Positions 45,197 to 53,644 are shown, numbered from the stretch's first letter. The stretch: 64,000 nt of DNA from Microbacterium esteraromaticum (GCF_016907315.1 NZ_JAFBBS010000001.1:1674001-1738000); one strand, 5' to 3'. A program made the numbers and translations. The notes: generated from the letters alone by a model not told the origin.

Positions 45197-46549
45197 ATGA
45201 CCACGAATCCGATCCCGCCGGCCCCGCCAGCGCCGGTTCCGCCCGCGCCGGTTCCGCCCGCGCCGACCAAGCCGGCGCCTGCACCGCTTCGCACGAAGGC
45301 GGATGCCGAGCAGCCGCCGCTGCGCATCGCCCTGACCGTTCTCGAGCTCGCCGCACTTGGTGCCGTCGGCTCGGGCGCGTTGGCCGTGCTGAGCACAGTT
45401 TTCGGCGTGGGCGTCGCTCTGCTCTTCGTCTTCGGCATCGGGCTGCTGTTCCTCGTCGGCGTCGTGTACGCGCTCTTCGGTGTGGCGTGGTTCGAGGTGC
45501 GCCGCGTCGGCGCCCTGTATGCCGCTGACGTTCCCGACCTGCAGTGGCGCGAGCGCACACGCCCCGGCTTCGGCGGGTGGCTGCGCAACCTCGGCCGGCA
45601 GTCGATCGACGGGCGAATGTGGCGCGTCATGCTGAACTTCGTGCTGGCGTGCATCGCCGGAACCCTCGTGCTTCGTCTGTTCTGGGGCGTCATCTGGTCT
45701 GTGATCTTCTCTTTCGCTCCCCTGTCGTCCGATGACAGCATCGAGGGACCGTTCGGCAGCTATCTCGCCGTCGAGTGGGCGCCGCTGGTCGGCATCCTCG
45801 GCGTGATCGCCGGCATCGCGGCGATCATCGGCCTTGCGCTGCTGCACCGCGTGCTCAGCCGCGCCCTCGTCATCCCCAGCCGCGAGGCGGAGCTCACCGC
45901 GCAGGTGCGCACCTCCACAGCGCAGCGCGCCGGTGCCGTGCGCGCCGCCGAGCTCGAGCGCACCCGGATCGAGCGCGATCTGCATGACGGCGTCCAGCCG
46001 AGGCTCGTCTCGGTCGGCATGACGCTCGGGCTCGCCAAGCAGAAGATCGACGCCGACCCGGCGGCCGCGAAGGCGCTCATCGACGAGGCACACACCTCGA
46101 CCAAGGCCGCGATCACCGAGCTGCGACAGCTCGCCCGCGGCATCCACACCTCTGTGCTCGACGACCGTGGCCTCGATGCGGCGCTCTCGGCGCTCGCCGG
46201 ACGCTCGCACATCCCCGTGCAGCTCGACGTGCTCATCGATCCGTCGATGACCGGCGCCGGCGCATCGTGCCGCGATGCCGAGGCCGCTGTCTACTTCGCG
46301 ATCGCAGAGTCACTGACGAACGCGGCGAAGCACTCGCGTGCCAGCGAATGCCGTGTGGTCGTGCGCAGTCGCGAGGGCGGGCTGTGGGCCAGGGTCGAAG
46401 ACAACGGCATGGGCGGCGCGCAGGTGCAGCCCGGCGGTGGCCTCGACGGCATCACCAACCGCGTGCTCGCCGCCGGCGGCACCTTCCGCCTCGACAGCCC
46501 CGCCGGCGGGCCGACCAGCCTGGAGGTGACGGTGCCATGCGCATCCTGA
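45197..46549 (+). CDS. Sensor histidine kinase, HisKA_3 type
   Basis: 450-residue membrane sensor. A proline-rich N-terminus (PPAPPAPVPPAPVPP) leads to a membrane domain with four helices between about residues 45 and 220, lacking a large external sensor; stimuli are probably membrane-related. The kinase part has the HisKA_3 box RIERDLHDGVQPRLVSVGMT with the phosphorylated histidine in DLHDG, and the ATPase N-box ESLTNAAKHSRASECR and G-box ARVEDNGMGGAQVQPGGGLD. It overlaps the response regulator gene by 13 bp, so they form a pair. An ATG at 45197 sits six bases after a TAGCTT hexamer. Confidence 0.93.
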   Translation: MTTNPIPPAPPAPVPPAPVPPAPTKPAPAPLRTKADAEQPPLRIALTVLELAALGAVGSGALAVLSTVFGVGVALLFVFGIGLLFLVGVVYALFGVAWFEVRRVGALYAADVPDLQWRERTRPGFGGWLRNLGRQSIDGRMWRVMLNFVLACIAGTLVLRLFWGVIWSVIFSFAPLSSDDSIEGPFGSYLAVEWAPLVGILGVIAGIAAIIGLALLHRVLSRALVIPSREAELTAQVRTSTAQRAGAVRAAELERTRIERDLHDGVQPRLVSVGMTLGLAKQKIDADPAAAKALIDEAHTSTKAAITELRQLARGIHTSVLDDRGLDAALSALAGRSHIPVQLDVLIDPSMTGAGASCRDAEAAVYFAIAESLTNAAKHSRASECRVVVRSREGGLWARVEDNGMGGAQVQPGGGLDGITNRVLAAGGTFRLDSPAGGPTSLEVTVPCAS

Positions 46550-47223
46550 TCTGCGAGGACTCCGTCCTGCTGCGGGAGGGTCTCGTCCGCCTGCTCCACG
46601 ACGCCGGCCACGAGGTCGTCGCCGCGCTGCCCGACACGACGGGCCTCACGGATGCCGTCACCGCATCGGCCCCCGATCTGGCGATCCTCGACGTGCGGCT
46701 GCCGCCGACGTTCACCGACGAGGGCATCCGCGCCGCACTCGCGATCCGAGCCGGCCGGCCGACTCTCCCGATCCTCGTGCTCTCGCAGTACGTCGAGGAG
46801 CGCTACGCCAGCGATCTGATCGCCGCGCAGGGCGGACCGCTCGGCTACCTGCTGAAGGACCGCGTGGCTGACGTGACCGAGTTCGTCGAGTCGGTCGAGC
46901 GGATCGCCGCCGGCGCCACCGTGCTCGACCCCGAGGTGGTCGCCCAGCTGCTCACCCGCCGCAATCGCGACGAGCGGATGCTTCGTCTCACCGAGCGCGA
47001 GAGGACGGTGCTCGCGCTGATCGCCGAGGGCAAGTCGAACAACGCGATCGCGGGGATGCTGTTCCTCAGCGAGGCCAGTGTCGAGAAGCACATCACCGCG
47101 ATCTTCCAGAAACTCGGGCTCGAGCCCGAGGACGGCAACAGGCGAGTGCTGGCGGCACTCGCCCACATCGAGAACTCCGGTTCGGCAGACGCCGGCCGAA
47201 ACGATCAGGGAGGGCTGCGATGA
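46537..47223 (+). CDS. Response regulator, LuxR/NarL family
   Basis: 228-residue DNA-binding partner of the kinase just upstream. The receiver domain begins MRILICEDSVLLREGLVRLL with the acidic pair, has the phosphoacceptor aspartate in LAILDVRLPPTFTDEGI and the conserved lysine in YLLKDRVADV. The C-terminal LuxR helix-turn-helix is MLRLTERERTVLALIAEGKS followed by NNAIAGMLFLSEASVEKHIT. It is a short-linker NarL type. ATG 46537 has a GGAGG ribosome binding site; the gene overlaps the kinase stop and its own stop overlaps the next start (ATGA). Confidence 0.94.
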   Translation: MRILICEDSVLLREGLVRLLHDAGHEVVAALPDTTGLTDAVTASAPDLAILDVRLPPTFTDEGIRAALAIRAGRPTLPILVLSQYVEERYASDLIAAQGGPLGYLLKDRVADVTEFVESVERIAAGATVLDPEVVAQLLTRRNRDERMLRLTERERTVLALIAEGKSNNAIAGMLFLSEASVEKHITAIFQKLGLEPEDGNRRVLAALAHIENSGSADAGRNDQGGLR

Positions 47224-48023
47224 GCGGCACGAAGAAGAGCATCGGCGCGATCACCGTGGTGATCGCCGCGTTCGGCGGAGTGGTGATGCTGGGGTCGGCG
47301 GCCTCCGCAGCGGTCACCGGACTGCAGCAGATCGGCCCGCAGGCGGGTCGGCTGACGGCGGATGCCCGCGGCGTGACCGCCGTCGACCTCGAAGTCGGTG
47401 GAGCCGACATGCGGGTCATGTTCGACGAGGTCGACGAGGCCGAGCTGCGCATCGAAGGCGCCTCGACCAGCGGATGGACGCTGCGTGCCGACGGCGGGCA
47501 GCTCGAGGTGCGAGGCCCCGACCGCGGGTTCGACTGGTGGAGCCCCGACTGGCTGCGCGGCGACGAGCGGGCGACGCTCGTACTGCCGCTCGAGCTCGAG
47601 GGGACGGATGCCCGTCTCACCCTGCACGCCGGTTCGCTCGACGTCGCCGGTGAGTTCGACGAGCTCGGCGTCGACGTGAACGCCGGGGCGCTGACGGTGA
47701 ACGGCGATGCGCGCGACCTCGATCTCGACGTGAACGCGGGGCGGGCCGACATCGAGCTGGCTGGCGTCGAGCAGGCGCAGTTCTCGATCAGCGCCGGGCG
47801 GGCCGTGTCGACGCTCACCACGGTCCCCGACAGCGTGGCGTTCACGGTCTCGGCCGGTTCGCTCGACCTCACGCTGCCCGACCGCGAGTACGACCTTCGT
47901 CGCGACGTGAGTGCCGGTTCGCTCGACAGCAGCCTCGACCAGAGCAGCAGCAGCTCGCACCGGATCACCGGCAACGTGTCGGCAGGATCAGCGACTCTTC
48001 GCCCCGGCGGCGCGGGGGAGTGA
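47220..48023 (+). CDS. DUF4097 family beta-strand repeat protein
   Basis: 267-residue membrane-anchored protein, third in the kinase-regulator operon. It has an N-terminal transmembrane segment (SIGAITVVIAAFGGVVMLGS) and a beta-solenoid-like repeat domain typical of DUF4097 (VTAVDLEVGGADMRVMFDEV, LHAGSLDVAGEFDELGVDVN, AGALTVNGDARDLDLDVNAG). Proteins of this type often accompany PspC-like or LiaS-like two-component systems that sense envelope stress, and an envelope-stress role is a reasonable inference. Its start overlaps the regulator stop, ensuring coupling. Confidence 0.88.
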   Translation: MSGTKKSIGAITVVIAAFGGVVMLGSAASAAVTGLQQIGPQAGRLTADARGVTAVDLEVGGADMRVMFDEVDEAELRIEGASTSGWTLRADGGQLEVRGPDRGFDWWSPDWLRGDERATLVLPLELEGTDARLTLHAGSLDVAGEFDELGVDVNAGALTVNGDARDLDLDVNAGRADIELAGVEQAQFSISAGRAVSTLTTVPDSVAFTVSAGSLDLTLPDREYDLRRDVSAGSLDSSLDQSSSSSHRITGNVSAGSATLRPGGAGE

Positions 48024-48085
48024 TCCGAAACGCCCGGCCTGCGCTGCGGGCTGCGCTCGATTCGCTTTTCCCCTCGATCATCCGG

Positions 48086-48091
48086 TAAAGT
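48086..48091 (+). promoter_or_regulatory. Candidate -10 (TAAAGT) for tRNA-Ile
   Basis: TAAAGT ends 13 bp before the 5' end of tRNA-Ile at 48105. No clear -35 is visible. Confidence 0.45.
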
Positions 48092-48104
48092 CTTGGAGGT
48101 TGAC

Positions 48105-48178
48105 GGGGCTATAGCTCAGGCGGTTAGAGCGCTTCACTGATAATGAAGAGGTCCCAGGTTCAAGTCCTGGTAGCCCCA
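48105..48178 (+). tRNA. tRNA-Ile (anticodon GAT)
   Basis: 74-nt cloverleaf. Acceptor GGGGCTA pairs with TAGCCCC; D stem GCTC/GAGC; anticodon arm CTTCA-CTGATAA-TGAAG with GAT in the loop; T arm CCAGG-TTCAAGT-CCTGG; discriminator A. The 3' CCA is not encoded. Near-origin tRNA-Ile with tRNA-Ala close by is common in actinobacteria. Confidence 0.98.
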
Positions 48179-48188
48179 CTCCGACAAC

Positions 48189-48220
48189 GAAGAAGGCCCC
48201 GCTCCGGCGGGGCCTTCTTC
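48189..48220. terminator. Strong bidirectional terminator
   Basis: GAAGAAGGCCCCGC (48189-48202) and GCGGGGCCTTCTTC (48207-48220) form a perfect 14-bp stem with loop TCCG. It can end both the tRNA-Ile transcript and the convergent DUF3253 gene. Confidence 0.9.
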
Positions 48221-48237
48221 GCGTCTCTCGGAGCGAG

Positions 48238-48732
48238 CTAGAGCTCGGGTCCACGCACGATGCGCACGGGCGCGCGGGCATCCCGCAGCTGCACCGGCTG
48301 ACCCTTCTGGGTGACGATCACCTGCCCCTGGTCGGCGAGGTGAGCCGTGACGCGACGCACATCGTCCATGATCGCTCGCCACGACTCGGCCCCCACGGTG
48401 CGGGCGACATCGCTCGGGCAGATCGACGATTCCCGTCGCTTGCGCACCAGAGCGCGCACCGCGGAGGCGATCCGCTCATCGAACTCTGTTCCCGACCGCT
48501 CGTCCCACCACGGCGCACCGCGCTCGCCCAGGGCGGTCTTCGCATCGCCGACTCGCTGCCTGGCATCGCTCTCCCCCGCCTTCACCGCGCGCCGCGCCGA
48601 CATCAGCTCGTCGACCAGCTCCTGCCGGAACGTCTCGGGGATCGTCGGGTCGGTGGCCCGCCAGCGCCGCCCATCGACGACGATGTGGTGGCCGTCGGCC
48701 GTCTTCTCCGGTTCTGCCTTCTCCGCGCCCAT
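48238..48732 (-). CDS. DUF3253 domain-containing protein
   Basis: 164-residue soluble protein of unknown function. The C-terminal DUF3253 winged-helix-like part is SSICPSDVARTVGAESWRAI, VTAHLADQGQVIVTQKGQPV and ARAPVRIVRGPEL. The N-terminal half (VVDGRRWRATDPTIPETFRQ, ELMSARRAVKAGESDARQRV, GERGAPWWDERSGTEFDER) resembles a biopolymer- or nucleic-acid-associated helper region. ATG 48732 is chosen because the upstream extension is arginine-rich and not family-like. It lies between two tRNA genes, facing left. Confidence 0.82.
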   Translation of the reverse strand: MGAEKAEPEKTADGHHIVVDGRRWRATDPTIPETFRQELVDELMSARRAVKAGESDARQRVGDAKTALGERGAPWWDERSGTEFDERIASAVRALVRKRRESSICPSDVARTVGAESWRAIMDDVRRVTAHLADQGQVIVTQKGQPVQLRDARAPVRIVRGPEL

Positions 48733-48897
48733 GCCATCAGCATCCGATTGGCAGTCGTGCGTCGGAAGGGACTTGACCGGTGCCGTCCGGGTTGACCGGC
48801 GCACGACGACACGCGCGGGCACGGGGTGCCCGGTGCCCGACTACTGTCCGCCAGCTCACGGCATGTATCATTGAAGCCGCGGTGTTCGCGCCGCTCG

Positions 48898-48970
48898 GGG
48901 GCCTTAGCTCAGTTGGTAGAGCGCCTGCTTTGCAAGCAGGATGTCAGGAGTTCGAATCTCCTAGGCTCCA
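48898..48970 (+). tRNA. tRNA-Ala (anticodon TGC)
   Basis: 73-nt cloverleaf. Acceptor GGGGCCT pairs with AGGCTCC (one G-T pair); D stem GCTC/GAGC; anticodon arm CCTGC-TTTGCAA-GCAGG with TGC in the loop; T arm AGGAG-TTCGAAT-CTCCT; discriminator A; no encoded CCA. A TATCAT word at 48866-48871 is a candidate -10. Confidence 0.98.
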
Positions 48971-48976
48971 CAGATG

Positions 48977-49005
48977 AAAGCCCCGACTCGGTCGGGGCTT
49001 TTCTG
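48977..49005 (+). terminator. Rho-independent terminator after tRNA-Ala
   Basis: AAAGCCCCGAC (48977-48987) and GTCGGGGCTTT (48991-49001) form a perfect 11-bp stem with a 3-base loop, followed by TTCT. It begins 7 bp after the tRNA. Confidence 0.9.
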
Positions 49006-49065
49006 TTCCCCTTCGCAGGGCGGAAGGTCTGTCGCTCGCACAGGTGCGGATGCCAGGCTGGAGAC

Positions 49066-50196
49066 ATGACTCTGCCGCACGCTGACATCGATCCCGACGG
49101 ACTGCTCGAGTACTCGGTCGTGTTCACAGACCGATCGCTGAACCACATGTCGAAGAGGTTCATCGGCATCATGCAGCAGACGATCGATATCCTCTGCGAG
49201 GCGTACAACGCCGACAGCGCCGCACTCGTCAACGGCGGCGGCAGCTTCGCGATGGAATCGGTCGCCCGTCACCTCGCCACAGGCAAGCGCACGCTGATCG
49301 TGCGCAACGGACTGTTCTCGTACCGCTGGTCGCAGATCCTCGAGATGGGCGACGTCGCGTCCGACGTCACCGTCTGCCTCGCCCGCCCCGACAGCGACGA
49401 CGTGCAGGCGGCATGGAGCCCTGCACCGATCGACGAGGTCGTCGCCGCGATCCGGGCGAAGCGTCCCGAAGTCGTCTTCGCGCCGCACGTCGAGACCGCG
49501 GCGGGCATCATCCTCACAGACGACTACGTCCGCGCGCTCGCCGACGCCGTGCACGAGGTCGGCGGCGTGCTCGTGCTCGACTGCATCGCCTCCGGCGCGA
49601 TGTGGGTTGACATGGGCGCCCTCGGCGTGGACGTGCTGCTCTCGGCCCCGCAGAAGGGCTGGAGCGGATCGCCCGGTGTCGGCTACGTGATGCTCAGCGG
49701 AAGGGGACGGGATGCCGTGGCATCCGGCACCGCGACGAGCTTCGCCCTCGACCTGAGCCGCTGGCTCTCGATCTCCGACGGCTACCGCGACGGCGCCGCC
49801 GGTTACCACTCGACGATGCCGACCGACACGATCGCGCGGAACCTTCAGCAGATGATCGACACGCGCGAGCGCGGATTCGAGGCGCTGCGCGCGGCGCAGA
49901 TCGAACTCGGCACCCGTGTGCGCGCCCTGCTCGCCGAGCACGGGTTGCCCTCGGTAGCCGCGCCCGGCTTCGCCTCGCCCACGGTCGTCGTCGTGCACAC
50001 CACCGACCCCGACCTGCGCAGCGGCGCGGCCTTCAAGGCGCACGGCCTGCAGGTCGCCGCCGGCGTGCCCCTGCACTGCGACGAGCCCGACGGCTTCTCG
50101 AGCTTCCGCGTCGGGCTGTTCGGCCTCGACAAGCTGGGAGACGTGGATGCCGCCGTCGGACGCCTCGAGAAGGCGCTCGCCGAGCTGGAGGGCTGA
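49066..50196 (+). CDS. Class V aminotransferase (alanine-glyoxylate/serine-pyruvate type)
   Basis: 376-residue pyridoxal-phosphate enzyme. The PLP pattern of class V is visible: AALVNGGGSFAMESVARHLA (phosphate-binding loop), VFAPHVETAAGIILTDDYVR, VGGVLVLDCIASGAMWVDMG (the aspartate that contacts the pyridine nitrogen), and the Schiff-base lysine in LLSAPQKGWSGSPGVGYVML. It resembles alanine-glyoxylate and related aminotransferases; the substrate is not determined. ATG 49066 is chosen, as the upstream frame runs through the tRNA. CAGGCT six bases before the ATG suggests a leaderless start, though GGAG is also nearby. Confidence 0.88.
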   Translation: MTLPHADIDPDGLLEYSVVFTDRSLNHMSKRFIGIMQQTIDILCEAYNADSAALVNGGGSFAMESVARHLATGKRTLIVRNGLFSYRWSQILEMGDVASDVTVCLARPDSDDVQAAWSPAPIDEVVAAIRAKRPEVVFAPHVETAAGIILTDDYVRALADAVHEVGGVLVLDCIASGAMWVDMGALGVDVLLSAPQKGWSGSPGVGYVMLSGRGRDAVASGTATSFALDLSRWLSISDGYRDGAAGYHSTMPTDTIARNLQQMIDTRERGFEALRAAQIELGTRVRALLAEHGLPSVAAPGFASPTVVVVHTTDPDLRSGAAFKAHGLQVAAGVPLHCDEPDGFSSFRVGLFGLDKLGDVDAAVGRLEKALAELEG

Positions 50197-50203
50197 TCCG
50201 GGT

Positions 50204-50659
50204 TCAGGAGGCCGCGAGCCGCACCCGCTCGGCGAGGAAGGCGATCTCGTCGTCGCCCAGAGCGGTGACCGCGTAGGCGGTGGGCCAGACGGCGCCGTCG
50301 TCGAGCTTGGCGGCCTGGTCGAATTCGAACGTCGAATAGCGCACCTTGAACTTCGAGCGGGGCTTGTAGAAGCAGACCACCTTGCCCGCTTCGTTCGCGT
50401 ACGCCGGCATGCCGTAGTAGGTCTTCGGCACGAGATGCGGGGCGACCTCGGCCACCATGGCGTGCAGGCGCTCGCCGAGCTCGCGGTCGTCGTCGGGCAT
50501 GTCAGCCAGCTTCGCCCGCACCTCGGCCTCGCCCTCGGCCCGCACGTGCGCGGGGTCCTTCTTCGCGCGTGAACGCGCGGCCCTGCCCTCGCTGGCACGC
50601 GCCTTCATCGCTTCGCGTTCGGCATCGGTGAAGTTCGCCGTCTGCTCCGTCTTCGACAT
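50204..50659 (-). CDS. DUF1801 domain-containing protein
   Basis: 151-residue soluble protein. The C-terminal half is a DUF1801/YdhG-like fold: HAMVAEVAPHLVPKTYYGMP, AYANEAGKVVCFYKPRSKFK, VRYSTFEFDQAAKLDDGAVW, with the conserved PKTYYGMPAY motif. The N-terminal ~60 residues are highly charged and probably helical. Function unknown; the family is sometimes called iron-chaperone-like by distant similarity to frataxin, which I cannot verify. ATG 50659 has GAGGAG. It converges with the aminotransferase gene, 7 bp apart. Confidence 0.88.
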   Translation of the reverse strand: MSKTEQTANFTDAEREAMKARASEGRAARSRAKKDPAHVRAEGEAEVRAKLADMPDDDRELGERLHAMVAEVAPHLVPKTYYGMPAYANEAGKVVCFYKPRSKFKVRYSTFEFDQAAKLDDGAVWPTAYAVTALGDDEIAFLAERVRLAAS

Positions 50660-50813
50660 GATCTCCTCCTCGTGATGTGTCTCCACGATAGAACCGGCGC
50701 GAGACCACGTGCTTCTTGATTCCTGACCACTGCGCGCAGTGGCCCGAGTGCCCTCTCGACGGATATTCTGGTCGGTGCGCCATACCCGATCACCCTTGTG
50801 CCCAGGAGGTTCT

Positions 50814-51746
50814 GTGGCGGATATTGTGCGGATGGACTCCGACGATGTCTCCGATGTCGAGGACATCTGGAAGACGTTCGTGCCCTCGGCGTCGCTGCTG
50901 CGCATAGACCCTGACGACTTCGCGTTCCGCTGGCGGTCGGCCACCCTCTGCGACATGTCGATCGTGCGGTACTCGCTGACCGCCGAAGTGCACTCGCGCG
51001 TGCAGCCCGAGGATCAGCTGTTCGCGTGCCGGCTGGTGACCGCCGACGGCGTGCTGCGCAGCCGCCGGTCGATCATCGAACCCGGGATGCCCTGGGCCAC
51101 CGACAGTGCGCAGGTCGAGGCCGAGTGGAACGGCACCGCAGAGGTCTCTGCGCTCATCTTCGACCGGGTGCGGGCTCAGGAGCTCGCACGCCGCATCACG
51201 GGTGACGACCTGCTCTCGCTGCGACTGACCTCCGTGCACCCCCGCTCCGATGCTGCCGCGCGCCACTGGGTGCGGGCATTCGACTACCTGCTCGCCTCGG
51301 CCATGTCGGTCGACGGCGACGAGCTGATCGAGGCGGGTCTCGCACGGCACGCGCTGACCGTCGTGCTCAGCTGCTTCCCGTCGACCTTCGGATCGGCGAT
51401 CGTCCGTGACGGCGCTGGCGAGAGCGGCGCCACCGTGAGCAGGGCACTGGCGTACATCGACGACAACGCGCATCTGCCGATCACTGTCGACGACGTGGCC
51501 GAGGCGGTGCACATCTCGACGCGAGGCCTGCAGTACGCCTTCCGCCGAAGCATCGACACGACCCCCACCGAGTATCTGCGTCGCGTGCGACTCGACGGCG
51601 CGCATCGCGACCTGCGCAACGCCGCCAATGACGAATCGGTGGCTCAGATCGCCCGGCGCTGGGGCTTCGGCAACTCGTCGCGCTTCAACGCCCTGTACCG
51701 GCAGACGTACGGTCGCAGCGCGAAGGAGACGCTCGAGGGCGCCTGA
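50814..51746 (+). CDS. AraC family transcriptional regulator
   Basis: 310-residue regulator. The N-terminal ~190 residues resemble an AraC-binding-like ligand domain (FRWRSATLCDMSIVRYSLTA; FACRLVTADGVLRSRRSIIE), and the C-terminal double helix-turn-helix is clear: ALAYIDDNAHLPITVDDVAE, AVHISTRGLQYAFRRSIDTT, PTEYLRRVRLDGAHRDLRNA, then ARRWGFGNSSRFNALYRQTY-GRSAKETL. GTG 50814 is chosen for its AGGAGG ribosome binding site four bases upstream; the frame to 50739 is not supported. Its target is unknown. Confidence 0.9.
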   Translation: MADIVRMDSDDVSDVEDIWKTFVPSASLLRIDPDDFAFRWRSATLCDMSIVRYSLTAEVHSRVQPEDQLFACRLVTADGVLRSRRSIIEPGMPWATDSAQVEAEWNGTAEVSALIFDRVRAQELARRITGDDLLSLRLTSVHPRSDAAARHWVRAFDYLLASAMSVDGDELIEAGLARHALTVVLSCFPSTFGSAIVRDGAGESGATVSRALAYIDDNAHLPITVDDVAEAVHISTRGLQYAFRRSIDTTPTEYLRRVRLDGAHRDLRNAANDESVAQIARRWGFGNSSRFNALYRQTYGRSAKETLEGA

Positions 51747-51845
51747 GCCGCTCCGCCATCCAGGGAACGAAGACGCCTTGCGCCCCTCGTCCATTCACCG
51801 CAACAAAGATGCGGCGTGCACCGCGCCCTCGTACGGTGAAGACAA

Positions 51846-52157
51846 ATGGGATTCATCTACTACGGCAACTCCCCCGACCCGATCGAGGTCGACGATCGGA
51901 CGCTCGCGCACCTCAAAGTCGTGATCGCCGTCAAGCTGCGTCGGAACGAGAGCTTCACCCTGTCGTGGCGGCACCCGGATGCCTCGGGCCGATCGACCCT
52001 CTGGCTGCATCCCTCGATTCCCCTGCGCTTCATCTTCGACGAGCCGATCCCCCCTGAGCTGAGTCAGCAGTGGCTGAATGAGCTGTCGAACTCCGCCAAC
52101 ACGAGTGGCGGGATCCTGCTCACGGAAGAGCACATCGAACCGCTCGAATCGGCCTGA
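51846..52157 (+). CDS. DUF7882-like small protein
   Basis: 103-residue protein typical of Microbacteriaceae, beginning MGFIYYGNSPDPIEVDDRTL and containing HLKVVIAVKLRRNESFTLSW, TLWLHPSIPLRFIFDEPIPP and QWLNELSNSANTSGGILLTE. Homologues are often mislabelled 'ATP-dependent DNA ligase', but there is no ligase motif (no KxDG). Function unknown. A TACGGT hexamer lies eight bases before the ATG, near the leaderless range. Confidence 0.8.
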   Translation: MGFIYYGNSPDPIEVDDRTLAHLKVVIAVKLRRNESFTLSWRHPDASGRSTLWLHPSIPLRFIFDEPIPPELSQQWLNELSNSANTSGGILLTEEHIEPLESA

Positions 52158-52184
52158 CGCTCGCCGCCGCGCGAGTGCCGCGGC

Positions 52185-52190
52185 TACTGT
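52185..52190 (+). promoter_or_regulatory. -10 hexamer (TACTGT) for the Nudix gene
   Basis: TACTGT is followed by six bases (GAACCC) and ATG 52197. Confidence 0.5.
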
Positions 52191-52196
52191 GAACCC

Positions 52197-52631
52197 ATGG
52201 ACCTGCGCGTCGCCGCTTACGGCATCGTCACCGACGACGACGGACGAGTGCTGCTGGCTCGGTGGGTCGAAGGGCGTCGAGTGGCCTGGACACTGCCGGG
52301 AGGCGGCCTCGAGCATGGTGAGGATCCCGAGCTCGCTGTGCGCCGCGAGCTTCGCGAGGAGACCGGGTTCCAGATCGAGACGACGGCGCTCCTGGGCATC
52401 CACTCCCGCGTGATCCCCGCGTCGCGCCGGGTGCGACGCAACGAGAACAGCATGCCGCTGCACACTCTGCGGATCGTCTACCGCGCCGAGATCACCGGCG
52501 GAGAGCTGCGTTTCGAGAAGAACGGGTCGACCGACATGGCGGCGTGGTTCACGCTCGATGAGGTGGCCGCGCTGCAGCGGGTGAAGCTGGTCGACATCGG
52601 CCTGCGGATGGCGGGGCTGCTGTCGCGCTGA
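52197..52631 (+). CDS. Nudix hydrolase
   Basis: 144-residue nucleoside-diphosphate-linked hydrolase. The Nudix box GGGLEHGEDPELAVRRELRE-ETGF (GX5EX7REUXEEXGU pattern) is complete, spanning about residues 37-60, with catalytic glutamates in RELREETGF. The substrate (oxidised nucleotide, ADP-ribose, coenzyme or other) is not inferable. It starts six bases after a -10-like hexamer, so it is probably transcribed alone. Confidence 0.93.
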   Translation: MDLRVAAYGIVTDDDGRVLLARWVEGRRVAWTLPGGGLEHGEDPELAVRRELREETGFQIETTALLGIHSRVIPASRRVRRNENSMPLHTLRIVYRAEITGGELRFEKNGSTDMAAWFTLDEVAALQRVKLVDIGLRMAGLLSR

Positions 52632-52661
52632 GGACTCCGGATGCCCGGATCAGGGCATCCG

Positions 52662-53150
52662 TCAGTCGCGGGGCTCTTCGGGCTGCGAGATGTCGGCGAC
52701 CGTGGCGCTGTATGCGCGGATGAGGTCATCGGCGTCGGTGAACAGGCTGAAGCCATGCGCGCCTGCTCCCATGGCGATGCGCCGCCCCACGATCGTCTCG
52801 TCGGCGTAAACCGGCCAGTCGGTGGTGCTGCCGATCGGCACGATGGTTCCTCGCTCGTAGCCCGTGGCGGCGAGGGCGAGTTCGGGCTCAGGGAGGCGCA
52901 GCTTGTTCACTCCGACGACGGCGCGCAGCTTCGGCCACGAGATCGAGCGGCCGCCCGGCACGAGAGCGAAGAGGTAGGTGTCGTCGGACCGCTTCACGAC
53001 GAGCGTCTTCACGATGTCGGACGGCTGGAGGCCGAGCAGGGCGGCTGCCTCGGGCAGACTGCGTGCCTGCGGCCGCTCGCGGATCTCGATCTCGAGTCCG
53101 CGGGCGGCCGCAGCGGCGCGAACCCGCTGATGCGGGTCGGCCTCGGTCAT
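52662..53150 (-). CDS. YbaK/EbsC-family aminoacyl-tRNA deacylase
   Basis: 162-residue protein of the YbaK/ProX superfamily that hydrolyses mischarged aminoacyl-tRNAs (for example Cys-tRNA-Pro). Landmarks: QARSLPEAAALLGLQPSDIV-KTLVVKRSDDTYLFALVPGG with the conserved lysine in VKTLVV, and the GTIVPIGSTTDWPVYADETI segment before a final glycine-rich stretch (RIAMGAGAHGFSLFTD). Substrate preference is unknown. It overlaps the membrane-anchored gene upstream by 4 bp (ATGA) and follows it on the same strand. Confidence 0.9.
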   Translation of the reverse strand: MTEADPHQRVRAAAAARGLEIEIRERPQARSLPEAAALLGLQPSDIVKTLVVKRSDDTYLFALVPGGRSISWPKLRAVVGVNKLRLPEPELALAATGYERGTIVPIGSTTDWPVYADETIVGRRIAMGAGAHGFSLFTDADDLIRAYSATVADISQPEEPRD

Positions 53151-53644
53151 GCGTTGGGGGGAGACAGCGGGTCGTCTGCGACCCAGAGCTCGTCATCCGC
53201 GCGCAGCGCCTGCCAGGCGGCGGCCACCACGCCGATCGCCGCGGCGGCACCGAGCACGATGGCGACGATCGAGCCGATGCCCATGCTCTTCTTGGGGGGT
53301 GCGACGTGACGCGGTCCGAAGCCGAGGTCGTGGCGCTTCTTGTTCGCAACATCCCACGCCGTCAGGGCGGTGCCGACGACGCCGCCGACGATCGGCACGA
53401 CGCGCTCGTCGACGACGTGCTTGCCGAACTTCACACTGCGGTCGACCGTCGGCGCCACGTGGCGCTCGTACGAGTCGTGCACGGTGGGCAGGACCTGCTC
53501 GCGGTTGAAGTTGCCGAGCTGGCGGCCGGCCTCACGCGCGATGTCGGCAGCGTTCCCGACGAGGACCTGCTGCGACTCCCAGAGTCGTCCTGCGTCCTGC
53601 TGAAGCTGACGCAGTTCCTTCTTGCGCTTGCGGCTGAGATTCAC
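53147..53644 (-). CDS. Hypothetical protein with a C-terminal-side transmembrane helix
   Basis: 165-residue protein I do not recognise. It has a very basic start (MNLSRKRKKELRQLQQDAGR), a long amphipathic helical region (VGNAADIAREAGRQLGNFNR; YERHVAPTVDRSVKFGKHVV), and a single hydrophobic helix (SIVAIVLGAAAAIGVVAAAW) near the C-terminus, followed by an acidic tail. Its GTG start at 53644 has GGGAGAG at good spacing. It is coupled to the deacylase gene by a 4-bp overlap. Confidence 0.75.
   Translation of the reverse strand: MNLSRKRKKELRQLQQDAGRLWESQQVLVGNAADIAREAGRQLGNFNREQVLPTVHDSYERHVAPTVDRSVKFGKHVVDERVVPIVGGVVGTALTAWDVANKKRHDLGFGPRHVAPPKKSMGIGSIVAIVLGAAAAIGVVAAAWQALRADDELWVADDPLSPPNA

Noticed and set aside
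51846..52157. 'ATP-dependent DNA ligase' label commonly given to relatives of this small protein
   Set aside because: No lysine nucleotidyltransferase motif and far too short; treated as uncharacterised.
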